This document shows positions 17,754 through 27,055 of a stretch of 64,000 nt of DNA, piece after piece. Location: the NCBI GenBank assembly GCA_029238935.1, contig JAQZBN010000008.1, forward strand, positions 1-64,000, in the 5' to 3' direction. The stretch comes from Herbinix sp. (GTDB lineage: Bacteria > Bacillota > Clostridia > Lachnospirales > Lachnospiraceae). Within the stretch, counting starts at the first letter, position 1, and each line of letters opens with the position of its first letter. The notes under the pieces are model-generated. The model did not search any database. It worked only from the letters and a program-made list of their open reading frames with translations, and was not told where the DNA came from. The position numbers and the translations under genes were made by a program.

Positions 17754-19025
17754 TTATATTATTCTACGAATGGTATAAATCGATCTGTAGTTATATTTCG
17801 AAGTAATAATACCTTGTCTCGTATTCGCTGCATGTACGATTTTACCATTGCCAATGTACATTGCTACATGATTTACTCTTCCGCTGCTGTTAGTATAGAA
17901 AATCAAGTCACCAGGTTGAAGATTTGATTCACTGACTCTCTTTCCTGCAGATGCCTGATCCGCTGATACACGAGGTATGCTATAACCAAAGTTACGATAA
18001 ATTGTCTGAACAAATCCAGAACAGTCTGCACCATTGGTTAAGCTTTCTCCACCCCATACATAAGGGTTTCCTACAAACTTTAGCGCATAGGATGCAATGT
18101 CTGATCCTCTACCGGAATAATTTGAAACAGGTTCCTGTGAAGTATTATTTGAAGAGCTCTCTTCCTGATCTTCTTTCTCCTCATTTCTTGCTTCTTCTGC
18201 TCTCTCCGCAGCTTCTTCCGCTCTTCTGCGTTCTTCTGCTTTTTTAGCTTCCTCTTCCGCTGCAAGCTGTGCAAGTCGTTCCTGCTCTGCCTTTTTCGCT
18301 TCTTCTTCCGCTTTAATTCTAGCATTCTCTTCTTCTATTGATATCGCATATTCAAATTCGACATCTATGTTTACGTAATCCTTTGATACAAAACCTGTAA
18401 AGTCTCCACCGGTCTCATCGTCCGAACCTAACAGGATTTCTACCCATTCATCATATTCTTTCACAACTATGTACGTCTCACCCTGTGGGATTTGAGTCAA
18501 TATTCTGGAATCTGTACTTTTTTCTTCTCTTACATTAAGCGTTATTGTATCTACAGTTACCGTCTTTGTCGCATAATCTTCTATCATATCTTCTGCATCT
18601 TTACCAATTGCAAGAAAATCAGATGCAATATAACCGGTAACGTCACCGGATTTGATCTTAACCCATCCACCATCCAGATGATCCAAGATATCTGCGGCAC
18701 AGCCACGATATAACTTACCTACTACTTCACTTTCCGTGTTTGGTTCTTTTCGAATATTAACATAATTATCTGCTATGGATACACCTAAATTAGCGTAAGG
18801 TGAAATGATTTCTGTTCTTAAAATATTGATTAAGGACTTATCAGAAGATTCCTTTTCTGAACTATAAGATACGGTATAATAATTCTCTAACGATTGTGAT
18901 ATTCCGGCGATACCTTGCTCCGGTAAAATCTTAGCGGCCAATGCTTTTGAATCTGGTGCAAATAATAAGAATGCTGCTGACATAAAGCAGATTGCAGTTG
19001 CTTTGATTGCCCTATCTTTTCTCAT
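17754..19025 (-). CDS. Secreted SH3-NlpC/P60 cell-wall endopeptidase
   Basis: A 423-residue protein starting at the ATG at 19025 behind GGGAGG. A signal peptide covers about residues 1-32. Two bacterial SH3 domains follow (about 85-145, NYVNIRKEPNTESEVVGKLY; about 155-225, TLNVREEKSTDSRILTQIP). Next is a Glu/Ala/Lys-rich coiled-coil linker (about 230-290) and a C-terminal NlpC/P60 domain with the catalytic triad: Cys in GADCSGFVQ, His in NHVAMYIGNG and His in IVHAANT. It should cut D-Glu-diaminopimelate type bonds in peptidoglycan outside the membrane. The SH3 pair and the start of the linker resemble those of the SleB-type protein at 48012-49406. It is monocistronic. Confidence 0.92.
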   Translation of the reverse strand: MRKDRAIKATAICFMSAAFLLFAPDSKALAAKILPEQGIAGISQSLENYYTVSYSSEKESSDKSLINILRTEIISPYANLGVSIADNYVNIRKEPNTESEVVGKLYRGCAADILDHLDGGWVKIKSGDVTGYIASDFLAIGKDAEDMIEDYATKTVTVDTITLNVREEKSTDSRILTQIPQGETYIVVKEYDEWVEILLGSDDETGGDFTGFVSKDYVNIDVEFEYAISIEEENARIKAEEEAKKAEQERLAQLAAEEEAKKAEERRRAEEAAERAEEARNEEKEDQEESSSNNTSQEPVSNYSGRGSDIASYALKFVGNPYVWGGESLTNGADCSGFVQTIYRNFGYSIPRVSADQASAGKRVSESNLQPGDLIFYTNSSGRVNHVAMYIGNGKIVHAANTRQGIITSKYNYRSIYTIRRII

Positions 19026-19241
19026 GTATTTTCCTCCCAATGGGTGCGAGCGAAACTCTTCCTTTGTATCATCTCAAGATTTCGATCCTATTCTTGAATT
19101 GTTACAAATTTGTTACATATCATGAGGTAATTATAGCAAAACAGTCACTTTATGTCAACGCATTTTCATTACAAATAATTATATTTTTCTATTCAAAAGT
19201 GTAATTTTTCTTATATTTTCACTAAATATTTCATTCTACCC

Positions 19242-20162
19242 TTATTCAAGATGATTTAAATACTTTTCTACAGCTGTAATTGCATTTGCTCCGTCGGATG
19301 CTGCTGTAATTATCTGTCGTAGGTCTTTTGTTCTAACATCTCCTGCTGCATATACTCCTGGTATATTGGTCTCACAGTTTTCCCCTGCAATGATATATCC
19401 TGCTTCATCCACAGCGACTACCTTTTTATAAATCTCTGAATTAGGGATATAACCTACTGCGATAAATACACCTGAGACTGGATAAATATTATTTTCCTGT
19501 GTCTTAAGGTTGCTGACATGGATACCTGTTACGGTTTCTTCACCAGCAATCATTTCCACTACACTATCCCAGAGTACTGTTACATTTTCCATTGCCAACA
19601 ATCGTGAACTAATACTTTTAGATGCTCTAAACTCATCTCTGCGGTGTATCACGTATACCTGCTTACAGATTCTTGCTAAAAATATAGCATCTTCCACAGC
19701 AACATCTCCACCGCCAACAACTGCTACCGATTTATTCTTAAAAAATGCACCGTCGCAGGTAGCACAGTAAGATACACCCAGGCCGGAGAACTTATTCTCC
19801 CCTTCTACGTTAAGGTGTCTTGGGACACCTCCTGTAGCAATAATGACTGATTTAGCCGAATATTTGGTTCCATCCTCTAATGTAATAACCTTTAATTGAT
19901 CCTCTAAAACAAAATCAGTTACCTCTCCTGTGATAAACTCCGTTTCTAAGCGGTCGCAATGTTCCCTAAACTTCGTACTCAAATCAAATCCGCTGATTCC
20001 AGGAATACCGGGATAATTATCTACTTCATAGGTATTAATAATCTGCCCGCCGCTGATTCCAGCTTTCTCAATAACAATTACACTTAACTCCGCTCTTTTT
20101 GCATATATGGCAGCTGCTAATCCGGCTGGTCCTGAACCTATTATAATAACATCATAAATCAT
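19242..20162 (-). CDS. trxB: Thioredoxin reductase
   Basis: A 306-residue flavoprotein that passes electrons from NADPH to thioredoxin. FAD motif GSGPAGLAAAIYAKR (9-23), redox-active CATC in SYCATCDGAFF (near 133-138), NADPH motif GGGDVAVEDA near 151 and the C-terminal FAD motif GVYAAGDVRTKDLRQI near 268. AGGAGG precedes the ATG. It is monocistronic, and no thioredoxin gene is adjacent. No clear terminator is visible in the 216 nt downstream. Confidence 0.95.
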   Translation of the reverse strand: MIYDVIIIGSGPAGLAAAIYAKRAELSVIVIEKAGISGGQIINTYEVDNYPGIPGISGFDLSTKFREHCDRLETEFITGEVTDFVLEDQLKVITLEDGTKYSAKSVIIATGGVPRHLNVEGENKFSGLGVSYCATCDGAFFKNKSVAVVGGGDVAVEDAIFLARICKQVYVIHRRDEFRASKSISSRLLAMENVTVLWDSVVEMIAGEETVTGIHVSNLKTQENNIYPVSGVFIAVGYIPNSEIYKKVVAVDEAGYIIAGENCETNIPGVYAAGDVRTKDLRQIITAASDGANAITAVEKYLNHLE

Positions 20163-20235
20163 CTATATACCTCCTTAACATGTCTTAATATTTCTTCCCA
20201 AACAGGAACTTTTTCTTCACCTTTCGCGCTCGATA

Positions 20236-20244
20236 TGATATAAT
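20236..20244 (+). promoter_or_regulatory. Extended -10 promoter before yjfB-like gene
   Basis: TGATATAAT at 20236-20244 is a TGnTATAAT extended -10 element, 76 nt upstream of the small gene's ATG. No good -35 is apparent. Motility-sigma control of this family is known elsewhere but is not visible here. Confidence 0.45.
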
Positions 20245-20320
20245 TATTTTAGTTTTAAATATTTCTATCATTATTAATAGTTTCTATATTTATATTCATT
20301 CTATTACAAAGGAGGAGCAT

Positions 20321-20497
20321 ATGGATATAACATCCTTATCAATACCACAGCTTCCTGTTAACCAAATGACTAACATTAATGTTGCTATCTTGAATAAAAA
20401 TTTAGATACAATAAAACAGGCCGGAGAAAGCTTTATCAAAATGATGGAGCAATCGGTCCAGCCTAATCTAGGGCAAACCATCGATATAAAATTATAA
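20321..20497 (+). CDS. YjfB-family putative motility protein (58 aa)
   Basis: A short gene preceded by an ideal AAAGGAGGAGCAT site. The product starts MDITSLSIPQLPVNQM and contains NVAILNKNLDTIKQAGESF, then ends QTIDIKL. This is the layout of the YjfB family (short protein with an N-terminal DI-S-S pattern, a central amphipathic helix and a C-terminal G-IDI/VDVL-like strand), often annotated as putative motility protein. Its function is unknown. It is easily missed because of its length. It lies alone between trxB and a methyltransferase gene transcribed the other way. Confidence 0.82.
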   Translation: MDITSLSIPQLPVNQMTNINVAILNKNLDTIKQAGESFIKMMEQSVQPNLGQTIDIKL

Positions 20498-20640
20498 TAA
20501 TTATAATATAGAATAAAGCATTTCATAATTTATTGCTTATTAATACTTCGTGATTTATTAAACTTTATATTTTACTTTTCGTTCCTAATATATAGACTTA
20601 TTTTTATCTCTTTTTAATTACGTTTGAATTAATGAAGTTT

Positions 20641-21249
20641 TTACATAAAATTCCGTTCATATTCTGATTCTATTTTTCTTACCGTAACATTAATCCAGAT
20701 ATCTTCTCTGTCTTTCCTGATATCCTCACTCTTTTTTAATTCAATCAACTCCAGCTGATCAAATCGCGCAAGAATCTCCTTTATTGTTTTTGTCCGGTAA
20801 TCTGTATAATAACGATCTTCTCTCATTCCTTCAAAATCACCATATTTGAAGGACATATATAATATTCCACCAGTTTTCATGCTTCTTACTACATTATACA
20901 GAATATGGTCCATCTGATCCTTAGGAACATGGAGCAACGAAGCACTAGCCCAAATACCATCAAATACATTACAGAAATCCATCTGCTCAAAAGATAAGTT
21001 CAGAACTTCATGTCCGATATGTATGCTGGCTAAATCACACATTTCTTTTGATGCATCCATAGAAGTTACATCAAAGCCATGATCTAACAAATATGCACTA
21101 TCCCTACCCGAACCACAACCCAGATCTAAAACAGTTCCTCCTTCGGGCAATAATGCTATAAATTTGTGCAAGATCTCTGACATATCTAGATTCACTGTAT
21201 TTTCGTAGTATTCTCCTGCGTGTATATTATAATAATCTATCGAGTCCAA
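20641..21249 (-). CDS. Class I SAM-dependent methyltransferase
   Basis: A roughly 200-residue protein probably initiated at a TTG near 21249, since GGAGGAG lies just upstream. The neighbouring TTG codon 3 nt earlier is equally possible. SAM-binding motif I is VLDLGCGSGRDSAYLL (near 40), followed by an acidic motif II region (VTSMDASKEMCDLA) and FDGIWASASLLHVP (motif post II/III). It is a Methyltransf_11/25 type. The substrate is unknown and may be a small molecule or tRNA. It is divergent from the thioesterase gene at 21436 and shares a short promoter region with it. Confidence 0.85.
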   Translation of the reverse strand: MDSIDYYNIHAGEYYENTVNLDMSEILHKFIALLPEGGTVLDLGCGSGRDSAYLLDHGFDVTSMDASKEMCDLASIHIGHEVLNLSFEQMDFCNVFDGIWASASLLHVPKDQMDHILYNVVRSMKTGGILYMSFKYGDFEGMREDRYYTDYRTKTIKEILARFDQLELIELKKSEDIRKDREDIWINVTVRKIESEYERNFM

Positions 21250-21374
21250 CAAAACTCCTCCTTCCAAACAAGTTTATTATAACAAATCACCGCGAAGAAT
21301 TCCAGCCTTTTTCTAGGGAAAGCAAAAAGCTTGTCATTTGTATAAAAATAATGCTATGTAATATAAAAAATTAA

Positions 21375-21383
21375 TGATATAAT
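21375..21383 (+). promoter_or_regulatory. Extended -10 promoter of the thioesterase gene
   Basis: TGATATAAT at 21375-21383, about 53 nt before the ATG at 21436, is an extended -10 element. The -35 is weak. Confidence 0.5.
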
Positions 21384-21435
21384 AAGGAACAGTAAAAACC
21401 GACATGTAATATTTGACAGAAAGGTTTGGTTTGTT

Positions 21436-22158
21436 ATGTATGCTTTTGAAAGCAGAGTTAGATATAGTGAAGTAAATCCAGAAGGGGTTATGAAGCCCTC
21501 ATCGATTATTAATTATTTTCAAGACTGTAGTACCTTCCAATCTGAAGATCTTGGACGAGGACTTTCATACTTGAATAGCATTAATCGAGTTTGGTTAATG
21601 AACGGCTGGCAAGTAGAAGTCAACCGATTTCCTAATTTAGGGGAGACGATCAAGGTAGGAACTTGGGCATATGATTTTAAAGGATTTTATGGATATCGCA
21701 ATTTTATTATGAAAGATGAGAATGATGTGGTGCTAACGGTTGCTAATTCCATATGGGTTCATATGGATACAAAGACCGGACGACCTGTCAGAGTCCCAGA
21801 AGGTGGAGGTGGTTATGATTTGGAACCTCCCTATGAAATGGAGTATGGCGCTAGAAAAATAGATATTCCAGAACAATTATCCGATTATCTACCCTTCCCT
21901 GTTTTAAAATCAAATATTGATGTGTATAACCATGTAAACAATGGGCAATACATAAAAATGGCTGAAGAATTTCTGCCAGAGCAATTTCAGGTAACAAAAT
22001 TTCGAGTTGAGTACCGTCTTTCAGCCGTTTTTGGTGATATCATTGTTCCTAAGATTTCCAGCCAACCAGATTGTATTACCGTTGTTTTAGCAAACAGCTT
22101 GGATGCTCCATATTCTATTATTCAATTTCAGGGATATGATGCATCAAATCAAGCTTAG
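21436..22158 (+). CDS. Acyl-ACP thioesterase
   Basis: A 240-residue double hot-dog protein of the plant FatA-like bacterial acyl-ACP thioesterase family, which releases fatty acids from acyl carrier protein. The first hot-dog opens with RVRYSEVNPEGVMKPSSI and a long helix, and has WQVEVNRFP near 56. The second has NIDVYNHVNNGQYIKMAEE near 155-173, whose Asn and His are the catalytic residues in the family. The length is normal. The gene is followed 36 nt later by cvfB and is likely cotranscribed. It may tune membrane fatty acid chain length, and substrate chain length is not predictable. Confidence 0.9.
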   Translation: MYAFESRVRYSEVNPEGVMKPSSIINYFQDCSTFQSEDLGRGLSYLNSINRVWLMNGWQVEVNRFPNLGETIKVGTWAYDFKGFYGYRNFIMKDENDVVLTVANSIWVHMDTKTGRPVRVPEGGGGYDLEPPYEMEYGARKIDIPEQLSDYLPFPVLKSNIDVYNHVNNGQYIKMAEEFLPEQFQVTKFRVEYRLSAVFGDIIVPKISSQPDCITVVLANSLDAPYSIIQFQGYDASNQA

Positions 22159-22194
22159 TAATAAAGGAAGGCTTTTTAAGGAAAGGAGTACTAT

Positions 22195-23031
22195 ATGATA
22201 GAATTAGGTAAATACCAAACTCTAGAGATTGTAAAAAAAACAGACTTTGGAGTTTATTTAAGTGAACCGGGTACCGATGGTAAGCATACGATATTGCTAC
22301 CTAAGAAAGAGGTTCCGGAAGGTGTACAAACAAAAGATGAATTGAAGGTATTTTTATATAAGGATTCTGAGGATCGAGAGATTGCCACTACAAACGAAGT
22401 ACCTCTCACAATTGGCCAGGTTACTGTATTAAAGGTGAAAGAAGTAGGTAAAATTGGTGCATTCTTGGACTGGGGCTTAGTAAAAGATCTGTTTCTTCCA
22501 TACAAGGAGCAAACTTACAAGATTGAAGAAGGTGATCAAGTCCTAGTGTCATTATATCTTGATAAGAGCAAGCGACTCTGTGCAACAATGAAGGTATATG
22601 ATTTATTATCGAACGATTCACCATACAAAAAAGATGATATGGTTTCCGGAATTGTTTATGAATCCATTGAAACCTTCGGTGTCTTTGTTGCGGTAGATCA
22701 TAAATATTCGGCTATGATACCAAAGAATGAATTATTTGCTCCTGTGAGATTAGGGGAGACGGTAGAAGGACGAGTAATCAATGTAAGAGAAGATGGTAAA
22801 CTGACTTTGAGTTTAAGAGGTAAATCCTATGTTCAGATGGACTCAGATGCACAAAGTATCATAGATAAATTAAAAGCAGCTGGTGGTTTTCTCCCTTACC
22901 ATGATAAATCAGATCCCGAAGAGATCAAAGAGGAATTTAAGCTAAGCAAGAATGCTTTCAAGAGAGCGATTGGAAGATTATACAAATCAGGAGATATCAC
23001 AATCACCGAAGAAGGTATTCGGTTATCATAA
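22195..23031 (+). CDS. cvfB: CvfB-type S1 RNA-binding protein
   Basis: A 278-residue protein with three to four S1-like folds and a C-terminal winged helix, the CvfB/YitL architecture. The second S1 is VLKVKEVGKIGAFLDWGL (about 80-97), the third is VSGIVYESIETFGVFVAVD (about 148-166), and the C-terminus has the winged-helix stretch SKNAFKRAIGRLYKSGDI. In staphylococci CvfB affects virulence gene expression, and its RNA targets elsewhere are not known. AAAGGAG precedes the ATG. It follows the thioesterase gene closely. Confidence 0.88.
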   Translation: MIELGKYQTLEIVKKTDFGVYLSEPGTDGKHTILLPKKEVPEGVQTKDELKVFLYKDSEDREIATTNEVPLTIGQVTVLKVKEVGKIGAFLDWGLVKDLFLPYKEQTYKIEEGDQVLVSLYLDKSKRLCATMKVYDLLSNDSPYKKDDMVSGIVYESIETFGVFVAVDHKYSAMIPKNELFAPVRLGETVEGRVINVREDGKLTLSLRGKSYVQMDSDAQSIIDKLKAAGGFLPYHDKSDPEEIKEEFKLSKNAFKRAIGRLYKSGDITITEEGIRLS

Positions 23032-23064
23032 TATCTCCATAAATTCACTTCTTTCTCAAATTAC

Positions 23065-23496
23065 TTACTGTGTTTTCCACTGCGAGGAAGACCCATCTAA
23101 ATAACGCATTTTAGGATTCTCTTTTTGAGGATCCTTTTGTTTTTGTGGTGGTGCTTCCTTTTGATATAGATCCCCAAGTCCTTTTGCCAGCTTTTCTTTG
23201 CACGACTTACATAATCGTCCTGTTTTTATGGTTACACCACATCCCTCACAATCTAAGCCTATCATTGAATCCTCAGCAAAAGCTAATCGTTCGTCCCTAA
23301 TCCATTGTTTAATCTGTGGTATGGAAACCTCCATCTCCTCTGAAACTTCCTGCATTCCAGCACCGGGATGATCATATACATATTCCTTCACTGCTTCAAA
23401 TTTCTGATCTAGAGCTTTGATACAGTTAGGGCATAGCGGGGGGCCTGATAAATAGTTATATAATTTTCCGCAGCTTCTACAATTCCTTACATCCAT
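23065..23496 (-). CDS. YvyF-type flagellar-operon regulator-like protein
   Basis: A 143-residue protein starting at the ATG at 23496 behind TTAGGAGGG. It has an N-terminal zinc ribbon (CRSCGKLYNYLSGPPLCPNC, Cys at about 5, 8, 21, 24), a central helix-turn-helix (QEVSEEMEVSIPQIKQWIRD), a second ribbon (CEGCGVTIKTGRLCKSC) and a Lys/Gln/Pro-rich tail. This order matches the Bacillus YvyF/TIGR03826 family encoded between comF and flagellar genes. Here it also follows comF with an 11-nt gap. A regulatory role in motility is proposed for the family but unproven. Confidence 0.85.
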   Translation of the reverse strand: MDVRNCRSCGKLYNYLSGPPLCPNCIKALDQKFEAVKEYVYDHPGAGMQEVSEEMEVSIPQIKQWIRDERLAFAEDSMIGLDCEGCGVTIKTGRLCKSCKEKLAKGLGDLYQKEAPPQKQKDPQKENPKMRYLDGSSSQWKTQ

Positions 23497-23507
23497 GTTT
23501 ATCCCTC

Positions 23508-24230
23508 CTAAAAGCCTTTTCCTATACACAAGGTAATAAAATAAACTTCCTTTATCCCATGTTCCAGCAAAACATTTGTACAGGCTTCTATCGTACTGCC
23601 CGTTGTGTAAATATCATCTACTATTACTACTCGCTTTATTTCTCTTTTATATTTAGTTGCAACTTCATTATTATAACGAAATGCTCTTTGCAGGTTTTGC
23701 AGTCTCTGTTTATCGCTTAACTGCTTTTGCGGAACAGTCTTCTTATTACGAACTAAAAGCTTCGACGCCACCGGAATATGAAGTTCTCTTCCTATCCCTT
23801 TTGCAAGAATATCTGCTTGATTATAACCACGGTGAGCTTCCCTGCTTCGATGCAACGGTATTGGCACAATAACATCCGGAGCCAGTCTTATTATCTGTTC
23901 TCCATAATGTTTCACCATCTCTTGAATATAGAAAACGGAATACTCTCTTCTACCATGATATTTAAAGTAAGCGATGGATTTCTTCATACTATCATTGTAT
24001 ATCCAAATTGAATACCCTTTTTTATAGTGAAATTGTTTTTTTACACAGTCACTGCAATATTCCTGTTCCTCAAACTCTATGGGTTTACTACACTTTTTGC
24101 AGCGAGGCTCACCGATATACTCCAGTTTCATCCTGCAGGCTGGGCAAATTCTCAGACCCTTCGGCAGAACAATATCATCACAGATGGGACACCTCACCGG
24201 ATATATCATATCTAGAATAAATTGAAACAA
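23508..24230 (-). CDS. comF: ComF family phosphoribosyltransferase-like protein
   Basis: A 240-residue protein with a TTG start after AAGGAG. The N-terminal double zinc ribbon has paired cysteines (CPICDD, CPAC, CKKC, CSDC within residues 14-65). The C-terminal type I phosphoribosyltransferase domain has PIPLHRSREAHRGYNQADIL near 125-145 and the PRPP loop RVVIVDDIYTTGSTI near 205-219. ComFC is needed for DNA uptake in competent bacteria, and its enzymatic reaction is unknown. It lies between recD2 and the yvyF-like gene, and no ComFA helicase is adjacent. Confidence 0.92.
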   Translation of the reverse strand: MFQFILDMIYPVRCPICDDIVLPKGLRICPACRMKLEYIGEPRCKKCSKPIEFEEQEYCSDCVKKQFHYKKGYSIWIYNDSMKKSIAYFKYHGRREYSVFYIQEMVKHYGEQIIRLAPDVIVPIPLHRSREAHRGYNQADILAKGIGRELHIPVASKLLVRNKKTVPQKQLSDKQRLQNLQRAFRYNNEVATKYKREIKRVVIVDDIYTTGSTIEACTNVLLEHGIKEVYFITLCIGKGF

Positions 24231-24353
24231 AGCTTACTCCTTATCCTTTTAGAATTAGGTTATCTCTCTATGCCATCGTAAGCACAAGGAAATATTTCTA
24301 TTATATCTAATTATAACTCAAAAACCCTGAACATGTCTATCAGAATCAATCGT

Positions 24354-26615
24354 TCATTTACGTAGTTCTCTAATTCTAGTATTCAAACCAGAATAGCGGT
24401 TTTGTTCACTTTTATTATCTATCATAAATTGCAGCATGTCTTCACTACCTACAATAGTTACGCAATTTTTTGCTCTAGTAACGGCTGTATATAAAAGATT
24501 TCGGTTAAAGAGCAGCTTTGGGCCATCAAGAATTGGCAAGATTACAGCCGGATACTCACTTCCTTGCGATTTATGAATGGTTACGGCATATGCCAGTTCT
24601 AGTTCCTCTAATTGACTAAAGCTATATTCTACTTGTCTTCCATCATCAAACTCTACAGTTAGATGCTCCGAAAAAAGATTAATCTCCCGAATGATTCCCG
24701 CATCCCCATTAAATACGCCAGTACCTGATTGGGTTGTAATACCGTAGTTGCTCTTTATTTCCCAGGTTAATTGATAATTATTTTTTATCTGCATCACCTT
24801 ATCCCCTTCCCGGTAGATATTCTGGTGATATTCTTTCTCTTTTTTATCAGGAGCTGGAGGGTTTAGGGCTTGCTGCAGCACCTGGTTTAATTTTTCAACA
24901 CCAAGTTCTCCCTTTCTCATTGGAGTTAGGACCTGTATATCAAACGAGGTTGCTTTAACGTAACCAGGTAGTTTATTCTTAATTAAGTTTATCATAACAG
25001 CGGTAATAACATTAGAACTATCTCTCTTTAATAGAAAAAAGTCCTTACTTTTATTATCTAACCTGATTTTTTCACCCGCATTAATTTTATGCGCATTCAC
25101 TATAATATCGCTATCGGCAGCTTGTCGAAAGATTTTTGATAATTTTACCACGTTAAAATTGTGCGAGGCAATGATATCCTTTAATACATTTCCAGGTCCT
25201 ACACTTGGCAGCTGATTTACATCACCAACAAGAATCAATCGTGTACCTACGGTAACTGCTTTTAACAAGGCATTCATTAATGTAATGTCCACCATAGACA
25301 TCTCATCAATGATTAAAACATCCGTCTCCAAAGGATTTGTTTCATTTCGTTCGAAGGAGAATTTGCTCTCCTGCCCCTCTGACATTCTGGTAAGTTCCAA
25401 TAAACGATGGATGGTTCTTGCTTCATAACCGGTAGTCTCAGTCATACGTTTTGCAGCTCTTCCGGTTGGTGCTGCAAGAAGAATTTCTAATCCCTCTGTT
25501 TCAAAAAACTTAATAATTGCATTGATGGTGGTCGTCTTTCCGGTTCCTGGTCCTCCTGTCAAAACAAGAACTCCATTACTAGCCGCTTCCGAAACTGCAA
25601 TCTTTTGCTGGTCATCTAATTCAATCTTAAATTGTTCTTCAATCTTCGCAACTTTTTTTTGTACGTAATCAGCCATGTATTGATAACGAATATTCAAATC
25701 ACATAACATTCTGGCCGCATTCAATTCCATATAGTAGAATACGGAGGAGTAAATATACTTAGCTTCATTTTCTTCTCTGATAATAACCTTTTTTTCTATA
25801 GAAAGACTGACTAGCTGACGGTTAATCGCTTCTTCATCAATAAACAATAATTCTTTCGATTTAGCGACTAATTCATGATAAGGTAAATATACATGACCAT
25901 CGTTACTCGCTTGTAAGAGAACATATAGGAGACCAGCTTTGGTACGATAATCCGAATCACTGCCAATCCCTACTTTCTTAGCAATTTCATCTGCAGTTTT
26001 AAACCCGACACCAGCAATATCTTCTGCAAGGCGATATGGATTTTCTTTTAAAATTTCATACATCTTTGGACCATATTCCTGATATATTTTCACTGCAAGA
26101 TTACCGGAAATATTATATTGCTGAAGGAATATCATAGCATTGCGCATATCCCTTTTTTCTTCGAATTGCTGATATATTTCCTTTGCCATACGCTCGCTGA
26201 TGCCCTTAATCTCAGCAAGTCTTTCTGGCTCTTCCTCAATGATGCGTAGCGTATCTAATTTAAACTTCTTAACAATTCGTGCAGCCAGGGCTGTTCCAAT
26301 CCCTTTGATCGCACCAGAACCCAGATACCGTTCTACCGAAAAAATATCCTGTTGTTCCTGTAACTCATAACTTTCTACGAGAAACTGTTCTCCATATACC
26401 GGATGTTCCGTATAACTACCTACTGCTCTGATAAATTCTCCCTCAGTGATAAATGTGAAGCTACCTACGCAGGTGATTTCCTCTTCTTTTCTCTGTAAGC
26501 TTAATACGGTATAACCATTCTCCTCATTTCGATATACGATTCGTTCCACGTATCCTTCTAAGATATCCGCCAAGTTTTCACCTACCTTCACACATTTTCC
26601 AGAAATTATACTCAT
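24354..26615 (-). CDS. recD2: RecD2-type ATP-dependent DNA helicase
   Basis: A 753-residue SF1B 5'-3' helicase. The N-terminal OB-like part (about 15-90) is followed by a helix-hairpin-helix region (GSGAIKGIGTALAARIV, AGVGFKTADEIA), the hallmark of RecD2 as opposed to RecBCD RecD. Helicase motifs: Walker A LTGGPGTGKTTTI near 352, motif II VLIIDEMSMVD near 433, motif III LVGDVNQLPSVGPG near 462, and C-terminal AYAVTIHKSQGSEYP and LLYTAVTRAKN. Roles in other Firmicutes include mismatch repair and replication fork maintenance. It lies 70 nt downstream of the flagellar rod genes with a hairpin in between. Confidence 0.95.
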   Translation of the reverse strand: MSIISGKCVKVGENLADILEGYVERIVYRNEENGYTVLSLQRKEEEITCVGSFTFITEGEFIRAVGSYTEHPVYGEQFLVESYELQEQQDIFSVERYLGSGAIKGIGTALAARIVKKFKLDTLRIIEEEPERLAEIKGISERMAKEIYQQFEEKRDMRNAMIFLQQYNISGNLAVKIYQEYGPKMYEILKENPYRLAEDIAGVGFKTADEIAKKVGIGSDSDYRTKAGLLYVLLQASNDGHVYLPYHELVAKSKELLFIDEEAINRQLVSLSIEKKVIIREENEAKYIYSSVFYYMELNAARMLCDLNIRYQYMADYVQKKVAKIEEQFKIELDDQQKIAVSEAASNGVLVLTGGPGTGKTTTINAIIKFFETEGLEILLAAPTGRAAKRMTETTGYEARTIHRLLELTRMSEGQESKFSFERNETNPLETDVLIIDEMSMVDITLMNALLKAVTVGTRLILVGDVNQLPSVGPGNVLKDIIASHNFNVVKLSKIFRQAADSDIIVNAHKINAGEKIRLDNKSKDFFLLKRDSSNVITAVMINLIKNKLPGYVKATSFDIQVLTPMRKGELGVEKLNQVLQQALNPPAPDKKEKEYHQNIYREGDKVMQIKNNYQLTWEIKSNYGITTQSGTGVFNGDAGIIREINLFSEHLTVEFDDGRQVEYSFSQLEELELAYAVTIHKSQGSEYPAVILPILDGPKLLFNRNLLYTAVTRAKNCVTIVGSEDMLQFMIDNKSEQNRYSGLNTRIRELRK

Positions 26616-26628
26616 GAAACCTTATACT

Positions 26629-26661
26629 ATAAATAAAGGAGCAGCATGTAAGCTACTCCTT
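26629..26661 (-). terminator. Hairpin between rod-binding gene and recD2
   Basis: AAGGAGCAGC (26636-26645) pairs with GCTACTCCTT (26652-26661) with one wobble. Leftward the stem is followed by TTATTTATAG. It probably ends or reduces transcription from the mbl-rod block before recD2. Confidence 0.65.
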
Positions 26662-26685
26662 CTTATTAATTATGTAATTCAACTG

Positions 26686-27018
26686 CTAGGAGTTACGTTT
26701 CATAGATTCGTATAGCATCTGCGCTATGCCAAGTCCTTTCTGTTCTGTTGCTCCTTGAGCAATTTCCTCATACATCATATCTCCAAAGTACTCTAAATAT
26801 TGATTTTGTTCCTCACTATTTGGTACAGTCTTTTTCATTTCCTTCATAACCTGTTCCAGCAAATAAGATTCAAAGCTTTTACATACTTCCATTAGTTCTT
26901 CGTCAGTTGCAGGTTTACTTTGTAGTTTGCTCTCTAAATCACTGGTTTTTGTCGTTGAATTATTCCATAATCCGCTTACCCCAGCACCGGATAAATCAGA
27001 CCCGATTGCTATGCTCAT
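26686..27018 (-). CDS. Flagellar rod-binding protein (FlgJ N-terminal type)
   Basis: A 110-residue protein with only the rod-binding domain of FlgJ and no muramidase domain, as is usual in Firmicutes. The family pattern is seen in ELMEVCKSFESYLLEQVMKE (about 39-58) and YLEYFGDMMYEEIAQG (about 73-88), followed by GLGIAQMLYESM. It probably helps assemble the rod through the peptidoglycan. It lies 37 nt after the FlhP-like gene. Confidence 0.88.
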   Translation of the reverse strand: MSIAIGSDLSGAGVSGLWNNSTTKTSDLESKLQSKPATDEELMEVCKSFESYLLEQVMKEMKKTVPNSEEQNQYLEYFGDMMYEEIAQGATEQKGLGIAQMLYESMKRNS

Positions 27019-27055
27019 CCTCTTACTCCTTTCCTTATATCATAAGAATTCATGA

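Noticed and set aside
20296-20526. A 76-codon - strand frame
   Set aside because: It is antisense to the YjfB-like small gene, which has the better ribosome site and a recognisable product.
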